Notes under the pieces: generated by a model
Database searches by the model: none
What the model was told of the DNA's origin: nothing
Seen by the model: only the letters and a program-made list of their open reading frames with translations
Assembly: GCA_029747585.1 (NCBI GenBank)
Contig: JAPEVF010000081.1
Span: 54,361 to 118,360 of the forward strand
Source: Pleurotus djamor
Taxonomy: Eukaryota; Basidiomycota; Agaricomycetes; Agaricales; Pleurotaceae
Reading direction: 5' to 3'
Length of the DNA: 64,000 nucleotides
Part shown: one piece after another, positions 46,499-57,789 of the stretch
Layout: each line of letters starts with the position of its first letter
How positions within the stretch are numbered: position 1 is the first letter of the stretch
Translations under genes and position numbers: made by a program

Positions 46499-46846
46499 CT
46501 TCGTCAACATGATACCTTACGCGCCCTTCCATTGCTCTCATCTTTTTTTTCATATGGTATCCCTTCGACTCACCTAAGCACAGCAGCGCTGTCGGAGAAG
46601 CTGCATTGCGATGCCAAAGTGACATTCCCATGTTGATGGCTGGATTGTAACATCTCCGCCTCCAGACATTGTCCAGGACTTACCTCCGTTCGCCCCCGCC
46701 ATAGGAGTCACTGAACGACTATAAAACCTCAACTTTGTATGGCTCTAACTCTCCAGCCAGCTACTTCTTTCGTTTCAGCTTCTGGAGTTCTTCGTTTCTT
46801 CATCACCTAATCTTCTTTGCATCTCTTTGTCGACCACCTAGCAGCT
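46499..46846. promoter_or_regulatory. Promoter and leader of the secreted DUF5648 gene
   Basis: A TATA box reading TATAAAA at 46720-46726 lies 127 bp before the ATG at 46847, with a CT-rich leader between. Confidence 0.55.
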
Positions 46847-47845
46847 ATGCAATTCCCTTTCTCAGTCCTTACTGCCCTTGCCTACGCGTCCATCACACTT
46901 GCGCGTCCTGCCGCAGTCGATGGTCCCATTCTGAAGGTGATATCATATTTGACTTACTAGCCGACCTCAACCTCATCATTTCAATCTCTATAGCGTCATG
47001 ATACCCCTACCATCGCTCCTTCGGATGTTATCATCACGGAGACAGCAACTGTGTCGAACACCTTGACGGAAACGATCAAACCATCCGCACCAGTGGTCAC
47101 CAACACCCCAGAGTGCATCACTACGACCGACGCCTATGGCAATGAAGTTACTATTACGCTTACTGAAACCATCGGTACAACGGCTACGGTCACCGCCAGT
47201 GTCCCTATCGGCAGTGTCACCTCCATACCTGGTGAAGAATGCATCACCACCACCGATGCACATGGAAATACCATTACCATAACCGTAACCACAAGCTCGG
47301 CGACTACCACCACGGTGACGAACCAACCTCCCCCAACCTCTACTAAAGCCAGTAGTACCACGCCGTCGGTCACTTCTACTAAACCATCTCCTCCGTCGAG
47401 CACTTGCGTACCAACCGGCAAGGCCGTACCATTGAACAGGGGATATAGTCCCAGCGCGACAGATCATTTCTATACCGCGGACAAGGCTGAGATGGATCGC
47501 GCCGTCGCATCTCTTGGTTACGCGAGAGAGGGACCAGTCGACCGTTTGTTCCCTTCGGCCCAAACCGGAACTGTGCCGCTTTACAGACTGTATAGCCCTT
47601 CCGCCAAAGATCATTTCTACACCCAAGACGCTGGTGAGCGGGATCGTGCTGCTGGATTCACCAAGGAAGGCATTGTTGGATATATGTACCCCAAGCAGAT
47701 CTGTGGAAGTGTTCCGCTTTTCAGGATGTACAGTCCTGGAGCGACGGATCACTTCTACACCTCCAATGTTGCCGAGAAGGATAGGGCTGTTTCTAGCCTC
47801 GGATTTGCGAATGAAGGTGTTGTGGGCTTCGTGCTCCCCATGTAG
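46847..47845 (+). CDS. Secreted DUF5648 repeat protein with Ser/Thr-rich stalk
   Basis: Exon 1 encodes a signal peptide MQFPFSVLTALAYASITLA; a 58-nt intron follows LK and the next exon begins RHDT, so the junction makes a KR pair suited to Kex2 cleavage. Then comes a Thr/Ser/Val-rich segment with two similar blocks, ECITTTDAYGNEVTITLTET and ECITTTDAHGNTITITVTT, and a Ser/Thr/Pro linker likely O-glycosylated. The C-terminal 140 residues hold three DUF5648-type repeats: GYSPSATDHFYTADKAEMD, LYSPSAKDHFYTQDAGERD and MYSPGATDHFYTSNVAEKD, ending GFVLPM. Function of the domain is not established; it is common in secreted proteins of bacteria and Agaricomycetes. A paralog lies at 49694-50158. Confidence 0.85.
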
Positions 47846-49693
47846 GCGTACCATTGCGTATTTCTGTAGTCCATTCCACATTTCCAACTTTATCTATATT
47901 CCTACGTAGCTAGTAGCTACTGTGATGTGATTCCTGTTTCCTCCCTTCGTTCTCTGGATATGTTTGGCAATATGGCAATATGTTAATACCCTTCCCCTTT
48001 CCGATTTTGTCTGACGTATCAGTCGGAACGTTCGAAGTCTTTGGTTCCCCATTTGAAGGAAAGCATCAAGGAGAGCTGTGCCAGGAAGCATGTTGGGTCT
48101 TGAAGCGGAGTCAACGAGGGTATATAAGAAGGATTGGGAATCTAAGAACGGATATGACGAGGCAGAGTCAAGGGCTGACTGTGTCCCTCTGACCCCCCCC
48201 GTTCCTTCCAGCCCTGAAAAGCGTTTGCGTTGAGGGCAGATCTCCAAGAGTCATGCTACGGAGATACTACGCGATGCTGGACCGAAGGTCTTCGCTCACT
48301 TCAGGTCATCTTGGGGAGGATGTTGATATATCCTTGTCTCAGTGTTGGCGACATTACTTACCGCGAAGAACGACAGGCCTCAGAACTTGGCCCCCATGTA
48401 TTTTGGCTACCAGCCACATATATCGCGAAGTGAGGCCGGATGCTTTCGCCAACAACTGCATCTCGAGCATGCTCGAGTCGCTGATGCCATTGCAACAATA
48501 AAGTACTCTCAGCATGTCTGATAAACTTGGTTTTCGTTTTTCTACCCCCTGACCCGCCCTGATGTCAAGGTCGGAGCCGCGTTTGGCCTTGGGGCAATAG
48601 TTGACCACCAGTGCGTTCCCTTTGTTTCTTAACTCCAGCTGGTATCCTTACTCCCTTGCTAGTCTAGGCGGGACATTCAAAGCTTGCGCCTATGGTTGGG
48701 AGTTGGTAGCGGTTCGGACTCTTACCAACACCACCCTATTTGCCTCCTTTCTTGATACTTGATCCTCTTCCCTTTCGTACGTACGACCCGCTGGACTTCA
48801 ACCACCTTCCATATATATCCATACCTACCCTTGCAAACACGATATAAACCCCCATCTTGTACCGTAGAGAAACAAGTGCCCTCGAATAACCAGTGTTTAC
48901 ACCAGTCACGACGGCCTCCTTCTTCCCCCTATATCTCGTGTGCAACTTGCAAGGCAGCGAGGCCAGACACCAATTGACTCTTGTTCATGGATTCCATCAT
49001 TTCCATTTGCTTGCTGAATCCCGCCCTATGACGCTTCGACTGCAGTTCCTGGATCATTAATTGCAACAGTACGCTTCCGAACAACTCCTCGTCAATCATG
49101 GTCCTCCAAATCAGACGGTTTTTCATATCGATATGGTGGGCCCGGGGTCAGTACAGCCTCTTCCATGGTCAACTTACTCTAACATGAGCGTGATTGCTCT
49201 AGATGCTCGCATTGTATAACTCGCATGAGCGTACATTGCCTCATACACAGGCAATTCTACGAATAATTGGCTGGGTAAGAATCAAGGTTCGCCAGCAGCC
49301 AGGCGAAAGCAGCTTGGTTCATTCCATTGAAATCTGCCAGCCTAGCGCTCCTGTCAGGCTTTCTGTCTTCCATCACAGGTTCATAATTCTAATACTATCC
49401 ATGCCCTCAGTCTATGAATCTGCTCGGGCCTGAATCCTGCTAGATCGCTGGCTGCGTTCGCCTTACGCGATCTCCGCGACGAATCACGGGGAAAGGTGTA
49501 AGTCACGTATCATTACACACTCGCTTGTCCCATCGTTGCATTGACTTAAATAAACAAATAAACCCCAAGGAAAATACGACTATTCTTCCATAACAATCAT
49601 AAGTACATAGTGTCGGCAAACATACTAGCACTAACGCTTTGACTTTAACGAGTGGCCGAGAAAGACCCCTCGCTTCCCGTCGAAATCTCCTCA
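47846..49693. other. Convergent region between the two DUF5648 genes
   Basis: 1.85 kb. A TATATAAG at about 48120 and a GATATAAA near 48840 resemble TATA boxes, but only very short ORFs follow. No supported gene. Confidence 0.4.
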
Positions 49694-50158
49694 CTAGAAG
49701 GGAAGCACATAACCAACCACTCCCTCGTCTGTATAACCAAGGCTCCCAACTGCTCGATCCTTCTCGAATTCATCGGTGGTATAGAAGTGGTCTGTCGCAC
49801 TGTGACTGTACAACCTGAAGAGCGGAATGCTTCCGTAAACCCGAGTGGAGAAGATATAGCCAGGAGTTGTCTCTTTTACGTAGCCCAACTCAGCGGCAGC
49901 TTTGTCGCGCTCCGCCCTATCCTGGGTGTAGAAATGGTCTCTGGCGGAGGGACTATATAGGCGATACAGAGGTACGGTCCCGCTTAGTTCAGAGGGGAAT
50001 ATGAGACCAACGGGGTCTTCGCGCGCGAAACCGAGCGATCGCTCGGCTTCATCGAATTCTGCGGTCTCTGTGGTGTAGAAGTGGTCTTTCGCACTGGGAC
50101 TGTATCCTCTGTAAAACGGGATGGCGATGGATCTGAACGGGCCTTGATAACCAGACAT
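49694..50158 (-). CDS. DUF5648 repeat protein without signal peptide
   Basis: An intronless 154-residue ORF, MSGYQGPFRSIAIPFYRG onward, made almost entirely of three repeats: GYSPSAKDHFYTTETAEFDE, LYSPSARDHFYTQDRAERDK and LYSHSATDHFYTTDEFEKDR, ending GYVLPF. It is about as similar to the neighbour at 46847-47845 as the repeats are to each other, so the two are local paralogs. No signal peptide precedes the chosen ATG. A TATAAATA box lies about 130 bp upstream, and the leader between probably holds an intron (GTGAGC to TCTAG/AAAG). An upstream in-frame reading through that intron gives no convincing secretion signal, so the product is probably intracellular. Confidence 0.8.
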   Translation of the reverse strand: MSGYQGPFRSIAIPFYRGYSPSAKDHFYTTETAEFDEAERSLGFAREDPVGLIFPSELSGTVPLYRLYSPSARDHFYTQDRAERDKAAAELGYVKETTPGYIFSTRVYGSIPLFRLYSHSATDHFYTTDEFEKDRAVGSLGYTDEGVVGYVLPF

Positions 50159-50283
50159 ATCAGGATCGGCTTTCTAGACAGTGAAGTTAGTGAGCGATTG
50201 GAGTAGAGAACCGTGATTTTCTAGCTCACATTGGTTTACTGTGGGTGCTCGGGAGGTGAAGGGAAAGGCGGAAAAAACACCTG

Positions 50284-50291
50284 TATTTATA
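50284..50291 (-). promoter_or_regulatory. TATA box of the DUF5648 gene at 49694-50158
   Basis: Minus strand reads TATAAATA, followed by a pyrimidine-rich leader and a likely leader intron before the ATG at 50158. Confidence 0.55.
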
Positions 50292-51298
50292 CTGCCCCAT
50301 GTCCATGCAACAAATACCGCTGTCAAGATGTGTACCCTGCCTCCTAGAGAGTCTGCGCCTGACTTACTGGGCGGAGCGAGTAGAACATGTGGCCGTTTCT
50401 TCCACTGCTGGGGATAAAGACAGCGGTGAAGGCCATGGCATTTGATCATATGACAACGTTCGCGAGCGGATGTGATAGTGAGGTGCCTCTGTATATACAC
50501 CGAGTAATGGAGTTGTCCTGCGAACATTGAGCGAGTACATCGCTGATAAAGGCGAAAAGTTTGACAAAGATGACCCGATAGGACGATGGATTGGCACTTG
50601 CCTAGGATAGCCTCCGGAGATTTGATGAACGCGGCATTGTAGCATGAGAAAATGAATTAACCGCAACGTGAACCAAAATGGACGGAGAAAGCGAATCCCC
50701 TGTGCACTTTTTAAGGGCTGCTCTGCCTCGATTGCCAAACAACGTTGGTTTTCAGCCAACCAGATCATCGTTCTGAATACTTAAAGGTACCTTCGTTCGT
50801 TTGAGGCATCCTACGGTCCTTTTCTACGGCGCAGATGAAGCTACAATACTGATAAGTAGCAAAGGGCCAAGCGCGATTCATGTGTTACGACATACCAGGA
50901 AAACGCTTGAGTCTGACTCTTGCTGATAGGTATACTCGAAACACGAGCGAAAGATGCCTTCTTCAAAGAAGCGGCAGTAGAGGACGGTCTATCCTGAGAT
51001 ATGCAATATTAAATGCATGTGTTTGTAAGGGATTTCATCGTCGATAGACTTCGGAAGGGTTAATTTGTATCCTTGGAGCATACCCAAGCGGATGTATGTC
51101 TCCATCTAGATAATTTCGAGATACGAGTTAGACTTGCGTGACGGAGATGCCGAATGTCTCAAAAACGGACTCGTTGCTCGACGAGAGGTAATTTAGTAAA
51201 ATAAAAATACACTTGAGGTGTTTGTGCATGCGATCTACTCAAAAACAGTCAACAAGAAAACAAAGGAATTATGTAGGTCTAAGTAGTAACTGATCACA
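50292..51298. other. Intergenic stretch, no supported gene
   Basis: About 1 kb. Overlapping minus-strand ORFs lack motifs. The right part is the 3' region of the TBC gene. Confidence 0.4.
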
Positions 51299-54200
51299 TT
51301 ACGACATTAACTGCTTGAGGGCAGCGACATGGAATTCTCGCTTGGACACAAGTTCATTATGGGGTAGCGAGCTACGCAAGTCGGCTTCAAGCTACGATCA
51401 GTGCGAATGTCAAGTTAGTAAATCTTCGATGAGCATAGCAAGGGGACGAACCTGCAGTAGTTTAGAAGGTTCCCACATCCGTGTAGGGAGATTCTCCAAT
51501 GCAACATAAACGGCTGGCATGGAATCACACCTCAAAAGCTCTGGTTCATTGCTCCGGAGGATGGCTAGTGAAGTACGAAAGAGGACGTCGAGTCCATCCA
51601 TGAAAAAGACGTCCCACACTCGGAACAATGTCTACGACAGCGGTGCAACATTCATCAGGCGTCATAAAACCCCAAGAGAGGAAGACAACATACTTCAACG
51701 GGAAGACAATCGGTGAACAACGAGAGGAACCATGAAAAACAGATGGCTGGCAAGTCAACACCCAGCTCCGTTAGATGAGCAAACAGTTTGGGAGTGAATT
51801 GCTGGACGAAATCGAGCAAAACCATAGGACATGCACGTGAAGGAAGGAGCGTGGGCGAGAAGAAATCTGGAGGCAAGATACGCTCGATGATAGCAGAAAG
51901 GACCCAAAAGGCATCTTCCTCGTCAGCATAAACCAGTAGCAACGTAGAGGCTACCAAGTTCATGCCTTGACAGTACCCAACAGCAGGATTGCGCCTAAAA
52001 GTCATGATCAACGAACGGTCCGAGCGAGTGAGATTATACATACCGACTGTAAGCTGTCAAAACACGACGAAGCTTCTCAACACCGGCACCATCACCACCA
52101 AAGAACACATTCAAGGGCATCGTCCTGCCGACATCCTTCCCGATCTCACCATCAACACTCGTCGGACCTTCAGCATTCGCATCAGCGAGCAAATCTCTGA
52201 AAAGCCCTGGCTCCTTCATCTCCAACGCGCCACTACACTCCAGCCAAACCTTGGAGCGATAAACTAAAGGTATCCCGTCTCTAACCAGCTTCTCAAACTC
52301 CTTCCGCTCACCACTATTAGATGACAACCCCAACTGGGCGAATCCAATCAAACCATCCGTGTGCGCGAGTTCGTCTTCATCCACATCAGTTCCCAGACCA
52401 AGGATGGCAGCTGCGCCGCCGGCTCCAGATGGTAGTGAGGGCGACATCAATCCATGGGCTTTCGACCCCAGGTTTTTGGCCTTACTCCGCTGTCGCACAA
52501 AGGCGTCCCATTCCTTTCGCTGGGTGGCTTGATGTTGATCATGGATCTCAGTGAGCTCGTCTAACAGCTTCCTGATAGTATGCGCACAGACGTGTCGAGG
52601 AGTATCAGCGGCGACGGAAAGGATGGATGACGGCGAGGTATAAGTAGAAGCAACCAATACCGACGAATTGACAGTCGATGAGCGGTTTCGGCTTTTCGAT
52701 GACGAACGAGATTTGACACTGGCCGTGTTGGAATCGCCTTGAGGGGAACCGTCAGCTCCAGCACTGTCGCTACGAACGCTGCGCCGGTCGGAATCGAGAT
52801 CACAATTGCAATTATCCTTGACAACTCGGATGACGTCGCCATCACCATCTTCACTGTCAGACCAGCTATTGTCCTCCTCCCTATCAGCTATCTTCACTCC
52901 GGTTAGACACGCGGGCGCGGCGTTTTNGACATTCCTTTGCCCTAATGAGGAGGAGCAGATCATACTGAGATACATCATACATGAATCCGTATCGGTCGGT
53001 CAGTGGGGTTTGGCTGTGTTCTTGCTGATAGATACTAAATCGTGAGGCAGAGTGGGGGAGCGGAATTGAGAAGTGGAAGTCACGAGACGTTAACGACGTG
53101 TACTCGCGCGAGAGGTACTGTGTCGGAGGCTTGGACATAGCTGGAATGATGGACTCGAGGGGAACCGACGATGATTTCTTGTTATTGGCAACAGGTGCTA
53201 CATTGGCAGCATTCTGAGTGGCGTTGGTAGCGGTGGTATTCGAAGGAGCTTGGGCGTTACCGACAACAGGTGGTTTCCGGGACGTCTGAGGAATGAAGGC
53301 ACCAAATAGCGGCGACGCGAATGGAGGTGACACGGGGAGGAGGGATGCATTTCGCGACTTGACCCTCCTCGAGGATTCTGGCTGCGCACCCAGGGCTTTG
53401 CTGAGAGTAGACGCGATGTCGGCGCCTTGGACTGAGCTCATTGTCGCGACGGGGTTTGTCCCATCTGAGGAATCCACCTTCTCTTTCGTCTTGTCTTTCT
53501 TGTCCTTAGGTTTGTCTTTGAACACAATGCCTTCATCTCTGGTGTTCCGGACCAACTCATACGCAAGGCGAGCAATCAGTGGGCCAGTCTCGCGACCCTG
53601 ATCAGCAAGGATGCTCGCTGGATCTGAGGTCATAACTCGCGTGGCATTAACGATGGCGCGTAGCGAATATCCCTGAATGAGGGGAACGGGATCGGGATCA
53701 GAGGGTGTGCTTGTCGACGACAGCATAGGATCTTCCAGCATCGTGGTGAGCTGAGGCGCAGCAGGTAGGGCAGGAAAGGTGTTATGAATAGGTGACGAGA
53801 GCACGGAGCCTAAAGAAGCTTTGGATTCGACTTCGGAAGCAGCATCAGATACCACGTCGGGTACGGGGGCTGGTGGGGGACGCTCAGGTTGTTTAGACTT
53901 CTTTGCATTACTGGGGGCGACACTTGGGTTGAGGATTGAAATGCCGATGGTACCAAACACGCTCTTTGCTGATTTTCGACGCGTATGAGGCCGTTCGGCG
54001 GTTGTAGCAACGTCCTTGGGTTTCAAGTCACCTCGCGGCTTGCCCTTTGCCCACCATGTTCCCATCCAATCGCCAATATTGGGTCTGTCCGCTTTGGATG
54101 CCCTGGAAGGCACCACAGTGGGCACCTCGGCCTCGGGCTGAGGCCCTGGGGTTGACGTGCCCGACTGAAGGAGGTGAGCCATCGTTGGTTCCTCGTTCGC

Positions 54201-55085
54201 AGGCGGGACTTCATTAAAAGGGAGCGCCGGTGAGCCTGCCAGAGGTGTAAGGGCTTCGTTCCCATTAAAATGGTGGTCATCTTCCATTGCCTCAGAGAGC
54301 GTGTCTTTCAAAGACTGCGAAGGCTGAGATGATGTCACAACCCAAAAAGTAAGGTCACATACCACAGAACTAGCTTTGCGTTGAACACGATGCCCGACCT
54401 CATCGTCATCGGTAAATATTGACTGGATGATACGTCGCGCAATGTCTCGTTCCGAAGCAGGGAGTTCATTGACAAGTGCTTCCGTCCGACGCTTTCTCGA
54501 AGCTTCCTTCTCTTCAAGTTCACGTTTCGCCCTTTCCAAGTCCTTCCTCACTTCAACGAGTTTTGACACCGCAGAGGAGAGGACGCGAATAGTCGTGTGA
54601 TATGGGTTGTTCGTGGTTGAACTCTGGTTGATGTCAGCAATAGAAGAGTGGATTGCGCTATCGGGATATTCGTGCCATTTCGCGTTTAGAATCTGGTTCG
54701 TCACAAGAGATGAAGTGGCTTCGTTGAAGCTTTCAGGAGCTTCATGTTCATCATCCACGTCGTCGGCGCTGCCCACCATGAAGAACGGTGCCGAGGGCTT
54801 GTCCCACATGGCAGCAAGTGACGTTGCCGACTTCTGTCCAACCGAACTGGCATCCAGGGACTGTCTCTTTGATGATTTGCTGTATCCTCTGACGCTTCCA
54901 TCCCAGCTGGCCTTGTCATTTGTCCCGTCCTGCTCCAGTTGCGCTTTCAAAGCAAAGTAGTTGTTGGGCGGCTTGACGGAATCAGTCTCTTGAGCTCGAC
55001 CGCGATTGCGCCTTCCGCTCGTGCTCAATGGTTCATCGGCGGAAAGTGGATGCAGATGAACGGGGGTCTTGATATGATTTGACAT
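51299..55085 (-). CDS. TBC-domain Rab GTPase-activating protein
   Basis: A large Rab-GAP. Start MSNHIKTPVHLHPLSADEP at 55085. A long Ser/Pro-rich N-terminal region contains a coiled segment (LVEVRKDLERAKRELEEK) and a Lys-rich stretch. Then comes DRYGFMYDVSQYDLLLLI, and, when the N at 52927 is skipped, AKECQNAAPACLTGVKIADR. The TBC domain has LVRDGIPLVYRSKVWLECSG, EIGKDVGRTMP with the arginine finger (IxxDxxR), and after an intron AYSRRNPAVGYCQGMNLVAS with the glutamine finger. Later parts are DEEDAFWVLSAIIERILPP, FSWFLSLFTDCLPVE and LFRVWDVFFMDG, ending KREFHVAALKQLMS. Roughly 1,100 residues. The Rab target is not evident. Its start is 217 bp from COA6. Confidence 0.88.
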
Positions 55086-55301
55086 GACCTTGGCCAATTA
55101 TCATATTATGATTCTTGGCAAGGCAAACAGACGAGAGCGCAGGTTGTGGGTGGTTGGGAAACCAGCGTTGGGTGAATTCGAAGGAACTCTGACCGTGGGA
55201 CAAGGTTTGTGACCGTGAGAAGAAGCAACCCATAGTGCACTGAGCGCAGGAGCCGCGGTCTTCATCCGTCGCGTCCTCTTCCATACGCGTCCTCTTCCAT
55301 A
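55086..55301. promoter_or_regulatory. Compact bidirectional promoter, TBC GAP / COA6
   Basis: 216 bp between the two divergent start codons. GTCCTCTTCCATA is nearly duplicated just upstream of the COA6 ATG (55273 and 55290). Confidence 0.55.
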
Positions 55302-55641
55302 ATGGGCTCCTCCTCCTCAAAGCCTGCCGCTGATGCTGCTTCCACGCGTCAAGACCGACAAAAATGCTGGGAAACCAGAGACGCATACTACGCGTGCCTA
55401 GACAAGGCTGGAGTTCTGAAAGCCGGTGATGAGGGATCTGCATGCAAAGCGGAGAACCTTGAATACGAGAAGAACTGCGCCAAAAGTTGGGTGAGTAATC
55501 CCTTGACGCGCATCTTAACTGGAATTCATCTTCGCACAGATCGAATACTTCAATCAACGGCGTATAATCGCTGAACAGCAGAAAAACCGACTGGCTCAGG
55601 CCAATATGCAGGCTGAAGATGCGAAACGTGGGGGACGGTGA
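55302..55641 (+). CDS. COA6: Cytochrome c oxidase assembly factor 6
   Basis: A twin-Cys protein of the mitochondrial intermembrane space that helps deliver copper to the CuA site of Cox2. Start MGSSSSKPAADAASTRQDRQ. The motif CWETRDAYYACLDKAG is CX9C, and CKAENLEYEKNC is CX10C, the pairing specific to COA6. The domain goes on with AKSW, an intron (GTGAGT to CACAG), and IEYFNQRRIIAEQQKNRLAQ, ending KRGGR. About 97 residues. Both cysteine pairs and the SW..YF motif are present. Confidence 0.93.
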
Positions 55642-57195
55642 TCTGTATGAATGGGCTACGTCTGTGCGTACATCATAGCGGTTAACACCCACCACTTATC
55701 CCTTCATGTGTCTTTACTCCATGAAGTATACTTGGGGACGATCCCGCCGAAAATTCAAGTTCATCATAGAAGTTCCCTTTAAGAAACGATCTTTCTCCAC
55801 AATTCTAGCGGGGTGATGATGGTGAGGGGGAGATACTTCAAGCCTTGAAATATTTAGGTTTCTCTTCCAGGTCCAAGCTCGGAGTGCATCTGGAAGAGCA
55901 CCAGGGTCCAGACGCGTCCCCTCGTGTGTTAGAACGCTATACACGCCTGATTCACATCTAACCACCGCAGTTCCAGCTCATGAGCCGCGCAAAGTAGATG
56001 GAATGTTGATGGATCCGGACATTTACAACTACAGCACCTCCAGCCGCTGTTTGACGATTTGTGACGATGAATGGGTGGGACCGGCGCCCCTCTGAACAGT
56101 ATACAACCTTACAGGGTGAGAGTATCCATCAAGGATAAGTGTGAGTTGATGAAATGCCCACTTCCAGCAGCTCATTGCCATGAATCAGAAATAGAAGAAA
56201 TAGAAGTGTGTCAACTCCTCCAGCATCTCATGCCACGGCGCGACCTCAAGGGACGATTGCACCAAGCCGGTTTTGAAACTAGCAATGGCAAACACATCTC
56301 CTTAATTCTGGCGGGACGATGGTGAAGGGGGGATATAGAGATGCGCAGACTCGATCTGAAGTTCGGCTTACCTTACTGACTTCGAGTTCGCGGCACTTAT
56401 ATCCCCTCCTAGCTCTGATAGGGGAACCTAGGGGACGGAGCAGGCTTGGCCGAATCGCCGAGATCAATACCAACCTTCCAGCCTTTCGAATCGGCTGTAT
56501 CATCTTGTCTTCGAAAGTCCATGATGTGATTTCCTTGACAGTTTCATGTCGCTGTAAGCCTCGGATCTTCAGCTAACTTTGGTGCAGGAAATCAAATCAA
56601 CACCCTGCGGTCAATCATTGTTCTCTACCCGAGGCTCATCATTTGTGTGCGGCCTTTTGTGTTCCAAATGTAATTGGGCCCCAATTACACCAGGTAGATG
56701 CCAACCTTTCCATACTGTTTTGATCCATTGGTAACACTGAACAGCACCTTATATCGCTTGCATCTTCGTAGCCGAACAAAGCCATCACACTTTCTATGCC
56801 TTAGTGGGTGGGCTTCATATTTCCCTTCCGGTTCCCATCCGCACGCAAAATTCTTAGTTGCCGCGCGGGTAATTCGCAATTCGAGGAAACGTCGTTAAAA
56901 TGCTACACGTCGGACCGGGACCTGTGGCTAAATCAATTGGGAGCGCTTGAAAGGCATAAACTACACTGCGGCGTGCCAACACAGCCCACCCTTCAATTTC
57001 AGGGCACCTGTGTGTGGTTTTGATGGCAAACGGCTTTACTCCCGCCATCTTGATCTGCATCATATTAAGGAGTAGTGTTTTACCCTCCTATAAGTATGCA
57101 TCTAGTACCCAGGCCGGTTCTAGTTTCCTCGCCACCCTCGTATATATTGATACGAAGGCCATTTACCAAGCGGCCCTATCGCGCTCTCCAGGCCA
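55642..57195. other. Intergenic stretch with a degenerate direct repeat
   Basis: No gene supported over about 1.55 kb. Segments at 55797-55840 and 56300-56342 are alike (CTCC..AATTCT.GCGGG then GATGGTGA.GGGG), a degenerate direct repeat about 503 bp apart. Confidence 0.4.
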
Positions 57196-57444
57196 ATGAA
57201 GGTCGACGTCTACTCCAACTTCTTCTCATCAGGCCTGCGAGCCATCACAGGTCGACCGCGCAAACGCCCGACCTCCATGTACACCTACCCGTCTCCCTTA
57301 GAGTTCACTCTACCCGAACCTTCCTCTTCCTCCCGACTTGACCCACTACCACCAGCTATAGATACAGCCCCACCTTATATCCGAAGCCCTCGTTCCTCCA
57401 TCCTCTTCGCCATGTCGCCATCCAAACAGCCTTTACATACATAA
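57196..57444 (+). CDS. Hypothetical small protein
   Basis: An 82-codon ORF from a genuine ATG: MKVDVYSNFFSSGLRAITGR, followed by a Pro/Ser-rich segment (SMYTYPSPLEFTLPEPSSSS). Composition looks protein-like, but no family, signal peptide or intron is seen. It could also be one exon of a larger gene or a chance ORF. Confidence 0.35.
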   Translation: MKVDVYSNFFSSGLRAITGRPRKRPTSMYTYPSPLEFTLPEPSSSSRLDPLPPAIDTAPPYIRSPRSSILFAMSPSKQPLHT

Positions 57445-57569
57445 ATCTCCGACAAGCTGGTAAAGTAGCGTCGTGCTGTGATTGGTTAGAAAGGGTAAAA
57501 AACATCCCAAGTCCATGCATTCCAACACCTCAGACTGACAGGGTTTCCCCTCCCGAAGGTAGGCTGTAG

Positions 57570-57606
57570 CCAGCGGAAAAAAGGGTCTCCCCTCTCTTTC
57601 CGCTGG
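57570..57606. repeat. Perfect 10-bp inverted repeat (hairpin)
   Basis: CCAGCGGAAA at 57570-57579 is matched by TTTCCGCTGG at 57597-57606, with a 17-nt loop. It lies between the small ORF at 57196 and the repetitive array. Confidence 0.6.
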
Positions 57607-57789
57607 TGTGTATTGACTATCTACACTGACAAGGTGAGACTACGGCTATGGCTACGGCTACGCTAGAACTGGAGTTTAGAGAACCTGAGTGAAAAGAGAG
57701 AGAAAGATGGTCAGTTGCGTAGCGAAAAAACCAAGTCGTGCATCAACGCACAAAGACATACCTAGGGGGAAAGGGGGCGGCCAGGAGTC

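Noticed and set aside
47134..47421. Minus-strand Val-rich ORF
   Set aside because: Antisense of the Thr/Ser-rich stalk of the DUF5648 protein.
47894..48247. Minus-strand ORF with a TATA-like element nearby (MLPGTALLDAFLQ onward)
   Set aside because: No motif and it runs into the 3' region of the DUF5648 gene; a chance ORF is more likely.
50174..50527. Upstream in-frame exons giving the 50158 gene a hydrophobic N-terminus
   Set aside because: The reading passes through the TATA box at 50284-50291, and the resulting N-terminus is not a convincing signal peptide.
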